A stretch of DNA of 51,167 nt from Chloroflexota bacterium (GCA_002723415.1 PBOA01000003.1:16197-67363), one strand, 5' to 3'. Shown: positions 1 to 7,651, counted from the stretch's first letter. Notes: generated by a model not told the origin, from the letters alone. Program-made: numbers and translations.

Positions 1-269
1 ATTTTGAAACAAATGATGAATTATATATGAACATTGAATATGAAAATGACAACGAAGTATTTTTAACTGCTAATGCAAGTGAAGAAACACATGAATGGAG
101 AGGTAAACCTGTCTTAATGCCAGCAGGAGAGTATCCTTTGGGATGGACAAGAAAATATGGAAATGGAAAAGTAATGGTTACATTACTTGGACATAATGGT
201 TTAAGTTTTAAAACAGAAGAATTTCAAAAAATCATATTAAATGGCATTAATTGGTCAAATAATTCATAG
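1..269 (+). CDS. ThuA-like domain protein, C-terminal fragment
   Basis: The reading frame is open from the window edge (first full codon at 3) to a TAG at 267-269, so the gene starts outside the window. The 89 visible residues begin with a DELY motif, then a segment reading PAGEYPLGWTRKYGNGKV and a TLLGHNG loop, and end in a helix closing with NGINW. This order is the typical C-terminal half of ThuA-like (trehalose-utilization type) proteins, which have a class I glutamine amidotransferase-like fold and often act on sugars or occur beside sugar dehydrogenases. Substrate and partners cannot be judged because the N-terminal half is missing. The next gene starts 277 nt downstream with its own promoter, so this is probably the end of a separate transcription unit. 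Confidence 0.72.
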   Translation, partial: FETNDELYMNIEYENDNEVFLTANASEETHEWRGKPVLMPAGEYPLGWTRKYGNGKVMVTLLGHNGLSFKTEEFQKIILNGINWSNNS

Positions 270-492
270 CTATTAACAAGATATTACCAATTTTTTCATA
301 GGACTTATAATTACCGAACTATATAACCCTTTGGAGTAATAGTAAATGCACACAAATATATAGAATTAGTTATTTAGCGTTAATTATTAGACTCGTTTAA
401 ATTCGAAATTGTTACTCTTGATTCACACTTTGGTTGATAAACATAAATATACCTTTATATATATTTTGAATAATTTACCTGTAGCACTTAAC

Positions 493-520
493 TTTTGAAT
501 ATTGTACAATATTCTATAAT
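493..520 (+). promoter_or_regulatory. putative promoter of umuDC
   Basis: A perfect TATAAT lies at 515-520. The best -35 partner is TTTTGA at 493-498, 16 nt away. The umuD ATG at 546 follows with an AAGGA ribosome site at 534-538, so the leader would be short. The -10 assignment is good and the -35 is weak. The rest of the 276-nt gap upstream (270-492) shows no gene I can support, only A+T-rich sequence. Confidence 0.45.
497..514. promoter_or_regulatory. perfect 18-bp palindrome, candidate SOS operator of umuDC
   Basis: GAATATTGTACAATATTC is a perfect inverted repeat with no spacer. It fills almost exactly the gap between the -35-like and -10 elements, where a bound repressor would block RNA polymerase. 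Because umuDC operons are normally under LexA control, this is the natural candidate for the SOS box of this lineage. The palindrome is seen directly; the LexA link is inference. It does not match the CTGT-N8-ACAG or GAAC-N4-GTTC consensus sites. I saw no second copy in this window. Confidence 0.5.
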
Positions 521-545
521 TAATAAAAATATTAAGGATATTAAA

Positions 546-1061
546 ATGGCAAGAGGTGGAGCACGTATCGGAGCTGGAAGACCTAAAGGGCAAGGAAAAT
601 ACAAAGAACAAACTAAGCCTATTCGAATTCCAAAAAGTATGGTTGAAGAAGTATTAGAATATATTGAAATAAGAGGGTACAAGCTGCCCTTATATGCCTG
701 TGCTGTACAAGCTGGGTTCCCTTCTCCTGCAGATGACTACATGGAAGGTAAGTTAGACCTAAATAAATACCTTATTAAGCACCCCTCTGCAACTTTTTTC
801 GTAAGAGCAGCAGGGACATCTATGATCAATGCAGGTATACACCCTGGAGACATATTAGTTGTTGACCGTAGTATAGAAGCTATTGATGGAAAAATTATAA
901 TTGCAGCTATAGATGGACAATTAACAGTAAAACGCCTACACAAATCACCTAAAGGAACTTACCTTGTACCAGAAAATAAAGATTATGAACCTATTAAAAT
1001 CACAGAAGATAATGATGTAATTATATGGGGTGTAGTAACAAATGTATTACATAAAGTATAA
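546..1061 (+). CDS. umuD: UmuD-like S24 autopeptidase, translesion polymerase subunit
   Basis: UmuD proteins are LexA-like serine proteases that self-cleave on RecA filaments and then join UmuC to form DNA polymerase V. From the ATG at 546 the protein is 171 aa. A likely scissile Ala56-Gly57 lies in VQAGFPSPA, the nucleophile is Ser92 in AAGTSM and the general base is Lys129 in LTVKRL. I chose 546 because AAGGA at 534-538 sits 7 nt upstream; an in-frame ATG at 495 would overlap the promoter. Residues 2-15 (ARGGARIGAGRPKG) are a basic extension absent from the 139-aa E. coli protein but seen in some other bacterial UmuDs. It is followed after 5 nt by umuC, so the two are one operon. Confidence 0.93.
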   Translation: MARGGARIGAGRPKGQGKYKEQTKPIRIPKSMVEEVLEYIEIRGYKLPLYACAVQAGFPSPADDYMEGKLDLNKYLIKHPSATFFVRAAGTSMINAGIHPGDILVVDRSIEAIDGKIIIAAIDGQLTVKRLHKSPKGTYLVPENKDYEPIKITEDNDVIIWGVVTNVLHKV

Positions 1062-1066
1062 ATTAA

Positions 1067-2326
1067 ATGAGTAAATTTGCACTCTTAGATTGCAATAACT
1101 TCTATGTATCTTGTGAAAGATTATTCAATCCGTATCTAAATAATAAACCTGTAGTTGTATTGTCTAATAATGATGGGTGTATAGTTTCTCGTTCAAATGA
1201 AGCGAAAAAACTTGGTATACCAATGGGAGCTCCATACCATCATTACAGAAAAATTATAGAAAAAAATAACGTTACTGTTTTCTCTTCAAACTATCAATTT
1301 TATGGTGACATGTCACAACGCGTTATGGATTCATTAAATATGATAATCCCAAATATAGAAATATACTCCATAGATGAAGCCTTTATACGCTTGGACAATT
1401 TTAACTCTAATCATTTAACTGCTATTGCTAAACACATTAGAAGCAAAATTTTTATGTGGACAGGAATACCAACATCTATTGGAATTGCTCCTACTAAGAC
1501 ACTTTCTAAAATTGCTAATCGTATAGCAAAAAAACAAACCTCAAATGGAATATTTGAAATATATGATTCATATATAACTGATAAAATCATATCCAATATT
1601 CCTGTAGAAGATATATGGGGCATATCATATCGATGGGGAAAAAAACTAAGAGCTCTAGGAATATCTTCAGCACTTGAATTAAAAAATACTGATACTAAAT
1701 TTATACGTAATAATTTTAGTATCATATTAGAAAGAATAATATACGAACTTAGAGGTTTATCATGTATTGATCTAAACCTTACATCGAATAAAAAGAGTAT
1801 TAGATCATCAAAATCCTTTGGAAAACTAATCACAAAAATAGAAGAAATAGAAGAAGCAATATCAAACTATACGGCTACAGCCTGTAAAAAATTACGCACC
1901 CAAAAAAGTAAAACACGTGGGATCTATGTTTTTTTAAAAACTAATCCTTTTAAACAAAATGAACCCCAATATCAGAAAAGTGCAACATTGAGATTTGATT
2001 TACCTACATCAGATACTGGATTAATTATCCGTTCTGCCAAAAACTTAATCAAACGCATTTATGATAACAGATACCGATATCATAAATGCGGTATTATGTT
2101 ATTCGATTTGGTACCTGAAAAAGAGATCCAAAGTCATTTATTCATAAAATATGATGAATATAAGAAAGACAATTTAATGAAAGTATTAGACAATATTAAT
2201 AAATCAATGGGGCCAAAAACAATCTTTCACGCATCGGAAGGAATTAAGCATGAATGGGCAACACGTAAAAATAAAATTTCACAACATTACACAACAAAAT
2301 GGAAAGATATTCCAAAGATATATTAA
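1067..2326 (+). CDS. umuC: DNA polymerase V catalytic subunit UmuC (Y-family)
   Basis: This is the Y-family DNA polymerase that copies past DNA lesions together with processed UmuD. At 419 aa it is the normal full length. The N-terminus reads FALLDCNNFYVSCERLF, placing one metal-binding Asp at residue 8, and IYSIDEAF supplies Asp103-Glu104, so the catalytic triad is intact. A helix-hairpin-helix-type region follows at about 180-215 and a little-finger and C-terminal UmuC domain fill residues 240-419. It starts 5 nt after umuD and overlaps the end of the convergent crotonase gene by 4 nt, leaving no room for a conventional terminator. It is expected to be SOS-induced from the promoter at 493-520. 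Confidence 0.95.
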   Translation: MSKFALLDCNNFYVSCERLFNPYLNNKPVVVLSNNDGCIVSRSNEAKKLGIPMGAPYHHYRKIIEKNNVTVFSSNYQFYGDMSQRVMDSLNMIIPNIEIYSIDEAFIRLDNFNSNHLTAIAKHIRSKIFMWTGIPTSIGIAPTKTLSKIANRIAKKQTSNGIFEIYDSYITDKIISNIPVEDIWGISYRWGKKLRALGISSALELKNTDTKFIRNNFSIILERIIYELRGLSCIDLNLTSNKKSIRSSKSFGKLITKIEEIEEAISNYTATACKKLRTQKSKTRGIYVFLKTNPFKQNEPQYQKSATLRFDLPTSDTGLIIRSAKNLIKRIYDNRYRYHKCGIMLFDLVPEKEIQSHLFIKYDEYKKDNLMKVLDNINKSMGPKTIFHASEGIKHEWATRKNKISQHYTTKWKDIPKIY

Positions 2327-3252
2327 CCAAGTTGCTCTCGCCTGATCTCGTCCAAAATTCCTCTTTCTTCTTTAGTCAAATCAGGGTAAGGCTCTCCTTT
2401 TTGTAGAATACCTCCTGTGAAATTTGGCTTTCTTTTTTCTAAAAATGCATTCCTACCTTCTTCTCCATCTTGACTAAGTTGAGTTAATAAACTGTTCATT
2501 AAAGTTTGTACTCTCCAAGCTTCAGTAATTGGTATATCTCTAAACCTAATCACAAATTCCTTCATCATACGTACAGCTAATGGAGGTAGACTTACAATAT
2601 GCCTAGCAATTTCTTCAGCTCTCTGCATTAATGATTCATGAGGAACAACTTCATTTATCAAGTTGATTCTTAAAGCTTCTTTCGCATCAAATGGCTGATC
2701 TGTTAATAATATTCTCATAGCATCAGCGTAACCAATTTGACGAACCAAATAAGTAGCTCCAGGACCACCTCCAACCCAACCTTGACTTAATAAAGCAAAT
2801 TTAAATCTAGCATTTTCTTCAGAAGCAATTCTAATATCTGTAGAAGTAAGCATCGAATAAAAACCTGCCCCTGCAGCCCATCCATTAATTGCACCAATTA
2901 CAGGCTTCCAAATTTGCGGATAATGATCACCTAGATGCCCAGAAGCACCAGTTCGGGCTCCATTAATAGTTCCACTCAAAGGCCAGAAAACGTTCTCCGC
3001 TCTTATCCGTTCTCTTTGCTCCTCCGTGACCTCAGGACGAGTCGCTAGATTATGTCCAGCACAAAAATATTTATCTCCTGATCCAGTCAGAATAATCACT
3101 CTAACATCTGGATCTTCCCAAGCTTCATTCCATACTTCACTAATTTCATTTGATGTTTCTCTATCTAATATATTAGCTTTTTTTGGATTATCTATTGTGA
3201 TATATCCAATACCATCTTTAGTGTTATAAATTACTCCCAAATCAACCTCCAA
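2323..3252 (-). CDS. enoyl-CoA hydratase/isomerase (crotonase) family protein
   Basis: The 309-aa protein has the crotonase fold: an N-terminal beta hairpin with the oxyanion-hole segment FCAGHNL at about 64-70, a second oxyanion segment GWAAGAGF, and a C-terminal helical trimerization part. It is about 50 aa longer than the usual 260, mainly from an insert after the first oxyanion loop (about 71-110, containing NGARTGASGHLGDHYP) and a C-terminal tail. By eye, the two Glu residues of classical hydratases align with Ser/Tyr and Leu, so it may not hydrate enoyl-CoA; the exact reaction is unknown. It is the last gene of a three-gene minus-strand operon after two CaiB/BaiF CoA-transferases (15-nt gap). 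That suggests CoA activation of an organic acid followed by crotonase chemistry. Confidence 0.85.
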   Translation of the reverse strand: MEVDLGVIYNTKDGIGYITIDNPKKANILDRETSNEISEVWNEAWEDPDVRVIILTGSGDKYFCAGHNLATRPEVTEEQRERIRAENVFWPLSGTINGARTGASGHLGDHYPQIWKPVIGAINGWAAGAGFYSMLTSTDIRIASEENARFKFALLSQGWVGGGPGATYLVRQIGYADAMRILLTDQPFDAKEALRINLINEVVPHESLMQRAEEIARHIVSLPPLAVRMMKEFVIRFRDIPITEAWRVQTLMNSLLTQLSQDGEEGRNAFLEKRKPNFTGGILQKGEPYPDLTKEERGILDEIRREQLG

Positions 3253-3267
3253 ATTGTTAATATAAAA

Positions 3268-4440
3268 TCAATAAATTATTTGTGCCTCTTTAAAATCTAA
3301 TATTTCTTGTTCAGACAATCCAAGTAAATCTCCAAAAACATATTCATTACCTTCTCCCAAATTAGGTACTGGCGTCATATTCAATTCTAAATTATCTGCA
3401 AAATGCCAAGGTAAAAGAGGTAATTCTCTAATATGACCATCAGTATTGGTAAAAGGCGCAAAATAACCAGAGTCTCTTAGTTGCTTGTTTTCATAAACTC
3501 TTCCAATATCTAAAGATGGTCCTGCAGCAATCCCTATTGATTGCAGAATTTCCATAGCTTCTTCATCTTCCATATCTATTGTCCATTGAGCAACAAGCTC
3601 ATTAATTTCATCTTCTATTAATATTCTAGATTTAACAGTAGAATACTTTTCATCTTTAATTAGCCCTTCTTTACCCATAATTTTACATAAATTTTCCCAT
3701 TGCTGATCTGTGGTAACAGCTATAGCTATCCAACGATCTTGTCCTTTACATTTAAATACTCCATGGGGAACAAAATTTCTGTCTTTATTTCCTCTAGGAG
3801 TAACAATTTTATTGTTCATTTGATAATCCAATATTGCTTCAGGCAAAGTAGAAGTCAAAGCTTCTGACATGGAAAAATCTATATATTGCCCTTGACCTGT
3901 AAGTAATCTGTCAGTTAAAGCCGCACAAGACAACATAGCTATTTCAAGCCCAACCCATGGGTCCGCCCATAAACCTCCTTTAATAGGCTCGCTATTTGGA
4001 TAACCAGATATAGAGTTCCAACCAGTATAATGCTGTAATAAGCTCCCATAAGCAACGTAATCTTTATCAGGACCTGAATGCCCAGTCCCTGAAGAAGAAA
4101 TCATAATTATATCCTGTTTACATTCTTTCAAAGATTCATATCCTAATCCTAATCTATCAATTACTCCAACAGCAAAATTTTCTATAACAATATCTGATAT
4201 AGATACTAGTTTTTTTGCTAAATTAAGTCCTTCTGGTTTAGAAATGTTTAAAGACACATATTTTTTTGATTGATTATATACCTGAAAGGGAGGATACTTA
4301 AATGAAGGATCAATTCTTCTAGCACTACCGACTTTTATAACTTCCGCTCCCATTAATGCGAGGTGCCTCGTAGCTGTTGGACCAGCAATAATCCAGCTAA
4401 AATCAACTATTCTTATTCCCTTTAATGGCAAATCATTCAT
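3268..4440 (-). CDS. CaiB/BaiF family CoA-transferase (family III), subunit with Asp nucleophile
   Basis: Family III CoA-transferases move CoA between organic acids through an aspartyl-CoA anhydride. This 390-aa protein starts with LKGIRIVDFSWIIAGPTATR, the typical CaiB N-terminus, continues with GAEVIKVGS and ENFAVGVIDRLGLGY, and has an Asp at 160 (LWADPWVG) where the family's catalytic Asp is expected. Its start codon lies 8 nt inside the end of the preceding CaiB gene, so the two are translationally coupled. Paired, overlapping CaiB genes are known for heteromeric enzymes such as the benzylsuccinate CoA-transferase BbsEF; a heteromer here is inference. The acid substrate cannot be read from sequence. 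Confidence 0.88.
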   Translation of the reverse strand: MNDLPLKGIRIVDFSWIIAGPTATRHLALMGAEVIKVGSARRIDPSFKYPPFQVYNQSKKYVSLNISKPEGLNLAKKLVSISDIVIENFAVGVIDRLGLGYESLKECKQDIIMISSSGTGHSGPDKDYVAYGSLLQHYTGWNSISGYPNSEPIKGGLWADPWVGLEIAMLSCAALTDRLLTGQGQYIDFSMSEALTSTLPEAILDYQMNNKIVTPRGNKDRNFVPHGVFKCKGQDRWIAIAVTTDQQWENLCKIMGKEGLIKDEKYSTVKSRILIEDEINELVAQWTIDMEDEEAMEILQSIGIAAGPSLDIGRVYENKQLRDSGYFAPFTNTDGHIRELPLLPWHFADNLELNMTPVPNLGEGNEYVFGDLLGLSEQEILDFKEAQIIY

Positions 4441-5626
4441 TTAAATCTCCAATTAATTCAGCAAGCATACTGTTATCTTGACCCAACACTGGTGCAGAAA
4501 ACTTATTAGTATATTTTGGAGCGTTAGATAACTTATATGCAACCCCAGGATATTTAAGGCTACCAACATAAGGGTGATCCAATTCTATAAAAAATTCTCT
4601 CTCTAACAAATGTTTATCAGTCATCAAATCTTCTATCGTATTAACAGGAAAACAGGGTATACGTTTATCCTGTCCTTTACGAGCGATATCAAATTTTGAT
4701 TTGTTAATTGACCATTCACTTATTAGATCCCATAAATCTTTATAGTTATCTTGCCTACCTTCTCTAGTTTTAAAACGATCTTGGTTAGCCCACTCAGGAG
4801 AATCCATCACTTGCAACCATCTTTCCCATTGTGCATCTTCTCTAGGAGAAATAGCTACATAGCCATCGTTACATGGCAAAATCCCTCCGATAGCTGTAAC
4901 CATACCTCCAACAGAGGCTTCTTTTTGCAAATTCAAATCCCTAGACGGGACAGGTTTATTATATGCACAATTAGCTAAGCCACTAATTAATTGAGTAACC
5001 ATAGATTCAAATGATGAAATAGTAATGTGACTACCTTTATTTTTAGAAATCTTTCTATACAACGCAATCATAGTAGCTGTGGCTGAAGCCATACCAACCA
5101 CAAATTCAGCTTGATATCCTCCTGCTCTAATTGGAGCTACAATTTCAGGGTTTTCTACTGGCCCCAGTAACCCATGAGAATGTCCTGCCATATGAAAAAG
5201 AACTAAATCTGTAAGTTTATAATTCTTATAAGGCCCCTCATTACCAAATGGAGTTATTGAAGTAAATATAATCTCTTTATTTATATTTTTTATATTATTA
5301 TAACCAATCCCTAATTTATCTAATTCACCTAAAGGATGATTCTCAATAATAATATCAACTTTTGATGACAATCTTAAATAATTTTCAATATCTACTTTAT
5401 TGTTGAAATCTAAAACAATACTATGCTTACCCATGTTCAATGATAAATGCATAGCACTTTTTTCTATATGAAATTTATCTTCTGGAAAAGGGCCCATATA
5501 TCTTAAACTATCTCCCTTAGCAGATTCAATTTTTATTACTTGAGCTCCTAAATTAGAGAAGATTTTAGAGCAATACCCAGAAGAAACTCCAGAGCCTATA
5601 TCAAGAACTTTAATACCAGACAACAT
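4433..5626 (-). CDS. CaiB/BaiF family CoA-transferase (family III), first gene of pair
   Basis: This 397-aa CaiB-type protein opens the minus-strand catabolic operon. It shows LSGIKVLDIGSGVSSGYCSKIFSNLGAQVIKIE split over residues 2-34, ENHPLGELDKLGIGY at about 95-109 and TPFGNEGPY at about 125-133. Where its partner has Asp160, this protein reads GGYQAEFVVG (169-178), so the nucleophile appears to be Glu174 or absent. That asymmetry fits a division of labour in a hetero-oligomer, although many CaiB-like proteins carry QAE here and the alignment is by eye. The ATG at 5626 is preceded by an A+T-rich gap shared with the divergent zinc-ribbon gene; I could not find a convincing ribosome site. Confidence 0.87.
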   Translation of the reverse strand: MLSGIKVLDIGSGVSSGYCSKIFSNLGAQVIKIESAKGDSLRYMGPFPEDKFHIEKSAMHLSLNMGKHSIVLDFNNKVDIENYLRLSSKVDIIIENHPLGELDKLGIGYNNIKNINKEIIFTSITPFGNEGPYKNYKLTDLVLFHMAGHSHGLLGPVENPEIVAPIRAGGYQAEFVVGMASATATMIALYRKISKNKGSHITISSFESMVTQLISGLANCAYNKPVPSRDLNLQKEASVGGMVTAIGGILPCNDGYVAISPREDAQWERWLQVMDSPEWANQDRFKTREGRQDNYKDLWDLISEWSINKSKFDIARKGQDKRIPCFPVNTIEDLMTDKHLLEREFFIELDHPYVGSLKYPGVAYKLSNAPKYTNKFSAPVLGQDNSMLAELIGDLNE

Positions 5627-5726
5627 TGTTATGCTAAACCTCTAAATAATTCAAAATCATATGTGTATTCTATATTAAATTATTTTTTTTCTCCACATAA
5701 TATTGTGCAAAAAATATATGTATGTA

Positions 5727-5758
5727 ATAAATTTTTATAAATTTTATATAAATTTTAT
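5727..5758. repeat. short tandem A/T repeat with phased A-tracts
   Basis: The unit ATAAATTTTAT occurs twice in perfect tandem (5737-5747, 5748-5758) and is preceded by a near copy (5727-5736). The AAATTTT cores therefore recur every 10-11 bp, about one helical turn, which favours intrinsic DNA bending. It lies in the 239-nt gap between the divergent CaiB operon and the zinc-ribbon gene, upstream of the promoter at 5800-5828. No gene is evident in this gap. Confidence 0.6.
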
Positions 5759-5799
5759 ATATATAAAATATAAAATTAAGTATAAATTGATAAAAACAC

Positions 5800-5828
5800 T
5801 TGACTTTTTTATACAAATCTAAGACAAT
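5800..5828 (+). promoter_or_regulatory. putative promoter of zinc-ribbon gene
   Basis: TTGACT at 5800-5805 and GACAAT at 5823-5828 are separated by the ideal 17 nt. A strong ribosome site, AAGGAG at 5854-5859, stands 6 nt before the ATG at 5866, giving a leader of about 30 nt. A second TATAAT at 5840-5845 has no suitable -35. Confidence 0.5.
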
Positions 5829-5865
5829 GCAAAAAATTATATAATATATTGAAAAGGAGACTAGG

Positions 5866-6336
5866 ATGGTTACCCCTGTTGCCAAACCTATAATTTCAAC
5901 ATTAACAATTCCTTCAACTCACCCAATACAACCTGAGGAAAAAGGAATTGAAAAGTCAAAAGTACTGTGTCCAAGATGCAACTCGAAATTACGAATCACA
6001 TATTACGAGCCACAGTGCATTCAATGTGGATTTGTTGATTATGAATATAAAGAAAATATCAAAAAGTCAAAAAATGTTGTAAATTCTGGAACTAAATATG
6101 TATTAAGATATTATGGTGAAGCCGAATCTTTAAACAACACTTTAGTTAATATTGAACTATATAGATTAGGAAATAGAGCTGTATATAACGTAACTTGCCC
6201 TTTTTGCACAACAAAGATGGAACAAACTTCTTTATCAGGTAAAAGACGAGATATGAAAGAAGAACGTTACAAATGTGAAAAAGGACACAGAGTATCATTA
6301 AAAGTCAAAGAAGATGGTGGATTAGGCTGGAAATAA
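5866..6336 (+). CDS. hypothetical protein with two zinc-ribbon motifs
   Basis: I do not recognise this 156-aa protein. It carries two metal-knuckle pairs in the first half, Cys35-x2-Cys38 and Cys51-x2-Cys54 (CPRCNSKL and CIQCGFVDY), which form a compact zinc ribbon. A second group follows at Cys111-x2-Cys114 with Cys137 and His141 (CPFCTT, CEKGH). The first 30 residues are low in charge and look unstructured. Strong ribosome site and promoter signals precede it, so it is probably well expressed. Zinc ribbons of this kind bind nucleic acid or mediate protein contacts; no reaction can be assigned. A 22-bp palindrome overlaps its stop codon. Confidence 0.75.
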   Translation: MVTPVAKPIISTLTIPSTHPIQPEEKGIEKSKVLCPRCNSKLRITYYEPQCIQCGFVDYEYKENIKKSKNVVNSGTKYVLRYYGEAESLNNTLVNIELYRLGNRAVYNVTCPFCTTKMEQTSLSGKRRDMKEERYKCEKGHRVSLKVKEDGGLGWK

Positions 6337-6354
6337 ATCAAATATTTGATTTAT
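6333..6354. terminator. 22-bp perfect palindrome at gene end, possible weak terminator or operator
   Basis: The half site ATAAATCAAAT (6333-6343) is followed immediately by its exact reverse complement (6344-6354), spanning the TAA stop of the zinc-ribbon gene. With no loop and almost no G+C, a hairpin would be weak, and only a short A-rich stretch follows rather than a U-run. It could equally be a protein-binding site in front of the aminotransferase gene, whose ATG lies 29 nt downstream. Confidence 0.4.
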
Positions 6355-6382
6355 AAAACATCTTTATAGAAATATATTTTAT

Positions 6383-7651
6383 ATGGATTTTTCAAAATCA
6401 AGAAACTTATTTACCAGAGCAAAAAAATCACTTGCTGGTGGAGTTAGTAGTAATTCTAGAATTAAGGAATTGCCTTCGCCTCCTTTTTTCAATAAAGCAA
6501 TAGGATCTAAAATTTATGATGTAGACCAAAACGAATATATTGATTATGTTTTAGGAAGGGGACCGTTAATTTTCGGACATTCTCCCAAATTCATTTTAAC
6601 AGAAGTAAAAAAACATATTAAGTCTGGTCAAATTTATGGAACTACAACTAAATTAGAAATAGATTTATCTGAAAAAATTAAATCAATTTTTCCTGATATG
6701 GAATTAGTTCGATATGCAACAACAGGAACTGAAGTAGTTGAACTTGCATTAAGACTATCAAGAGCCTTCACTTATAAATCCAAAATTATCATGTTCGAAG
6801 GCCAATATCATGGCTGGACAGATAATACTTTAATACCTGAAAGTAATATTCAAAAAAACTCAATGCTAAATTCAGAAGGGATACCAAGCCAATCGGCTAA
6901 AAATATTATAACAGTTCCTTGGAATAATCTTAATTTATTAGAAAAAATAATACAAGAAAATCACTCTGAAATTGCTTCAATAATAACGAGTCCTGCGCCC
7001 GAATGTGAAATAAATAAAAATTTCTTAACAAACGTTCGCAATTTATGTGATAAATGGAAAATTATATTAATCTTTGATGAAGTTATAACTGGATTTAGAT
7101 TATCTCTAGGTGGTGCTCAAAAATTATGTAATATAAAACCCGATTTATCTACTTTTGCTAAAGCACTTGGAGGGGGATTTCCTATATCAATGATTGCTGG
7201 TAAATATAATATAATGTCTTTATTGGAAAACAATAAAGTTTACCATGGAGGAACACTGAACTCTAACATAATGTCTTTAAGTGCGGCAAATGCAGTGATA
7301 TCTCATCTTATAAATAATCACCAAAATATATATACTCATTTATATGAAATAGGTAATGAACTAATCAGCGGGATAAAACTATGTGCCGAAAAGCATAATA
7401 TTCCAGTTATAATTAACGGCAATGGCCCAATGTTTAAACTATCATTCCTACATGATTTAGGAAGGTCAAAAATAAATAAACCTTCTATTTATAAACAATT
7501 CTATAAACTAATTATTCAAAAAGGAATAAGAGTTGAGTATGGAGACCATTCAGGTTCTATTTGGTTTATTTCAACGCAACATAATCTAAATGATATTAAA
7601 ATCACTTTAAAAGCTATTGACAGTGTTTTTCAAAATATTTCTAAAAATTAA
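6383..7651 (+). CDS. class III aminotransferase, glutamate-1-semialdehyde aminomutase-like
   Basis: This is a fold-type I PLP enzyme of 422 aa. The start region (RNLFTRAKKSLAGGVSSNSR) and the block FDEVITGFRLSLGGAQ at 231-246, with the cofactor-contacting Asp232, resemble HemL and related class III enzymes. The Schiff-base Lys is K260 in FAKALGGGFP, and the phosphate-binding segment TTGTEVVE is at 113-120. HemL is one possibility, but no other haem gene is nearby and the residues after the lysine differ from typical HemL, so I keep the general family name. A 94-nt gap separates it from hisZ, so co-transcription with the histidine genes is uncertain. Confidence 0.85.
   Translation: MDFSKSRNLFTRAKKSLAGGVSSNSRIKELPSPPFFNKAIGSKIYDVDQNEYIDYVLGRGPLIFGHSPKFILTEVKKHIKSGQIYGTTTKLEIDLSEKIKSIFPDMELVRYATTGTEVVELALRLSRAFTYKSKIIMFEGQYHGWTDNTLIPESNIQKNSMLNSEGIPSQSAKNIITVPWNNLNLLEKIIQENHSEIASIITSPAPECEINKNFLTNVRNLCDKWKIILIFDEVITGFRLSLGGAQKLCNIKPDLSTFAKALGGGFPISMIAGKYNIMSLLENNKVYHGGTLNSNIMSLSAANAVISHLINNHQNIYTHLYEIGNELISGIKLCAEKHNIPVIINGNGPMFKLSFLHDLGRSKINKPSIYKQFYKLIIQKGIRVEYGDHSGSIWFISTQHNLNDIKITLKAIDSVFQNISKN

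Noticed and set aside
38..545. A further small gene between the ThuA fragment and umuD
   Set aside because: Only short frames with low-complexity translation and no ribosome site; the gap carries promoter signals instead.
1411..1833. 140-codon open frame on the minus strand inside umuC
   Set aside because: Antisense to a well-supported Y-family polymerase, no ribosome site, and a composition reflecting reversed A+T-rich codons.
5727..5810. CRISPR-like or origin-like repeat array
   Set aside because: Units are only 10-11 bp with no spacers, and no DnaA box cluster or dnaA gene is present; simple A+T repeat fits better.
5670..5885. 71-codon minus-strand open frame in the gap before the zinc-ribbon gene
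   Set aside because: Low-complexity Ile/Tyr/Lys/Phe sequence from the A+T-rich gap, overlapping the promoter and start of the neighbour.
6383..7651. Naming the class III aminotransferase hemL
   Set aside because: Motifs fit the family but not specifically enough, and no haem genes are near; the symbol was left blank.
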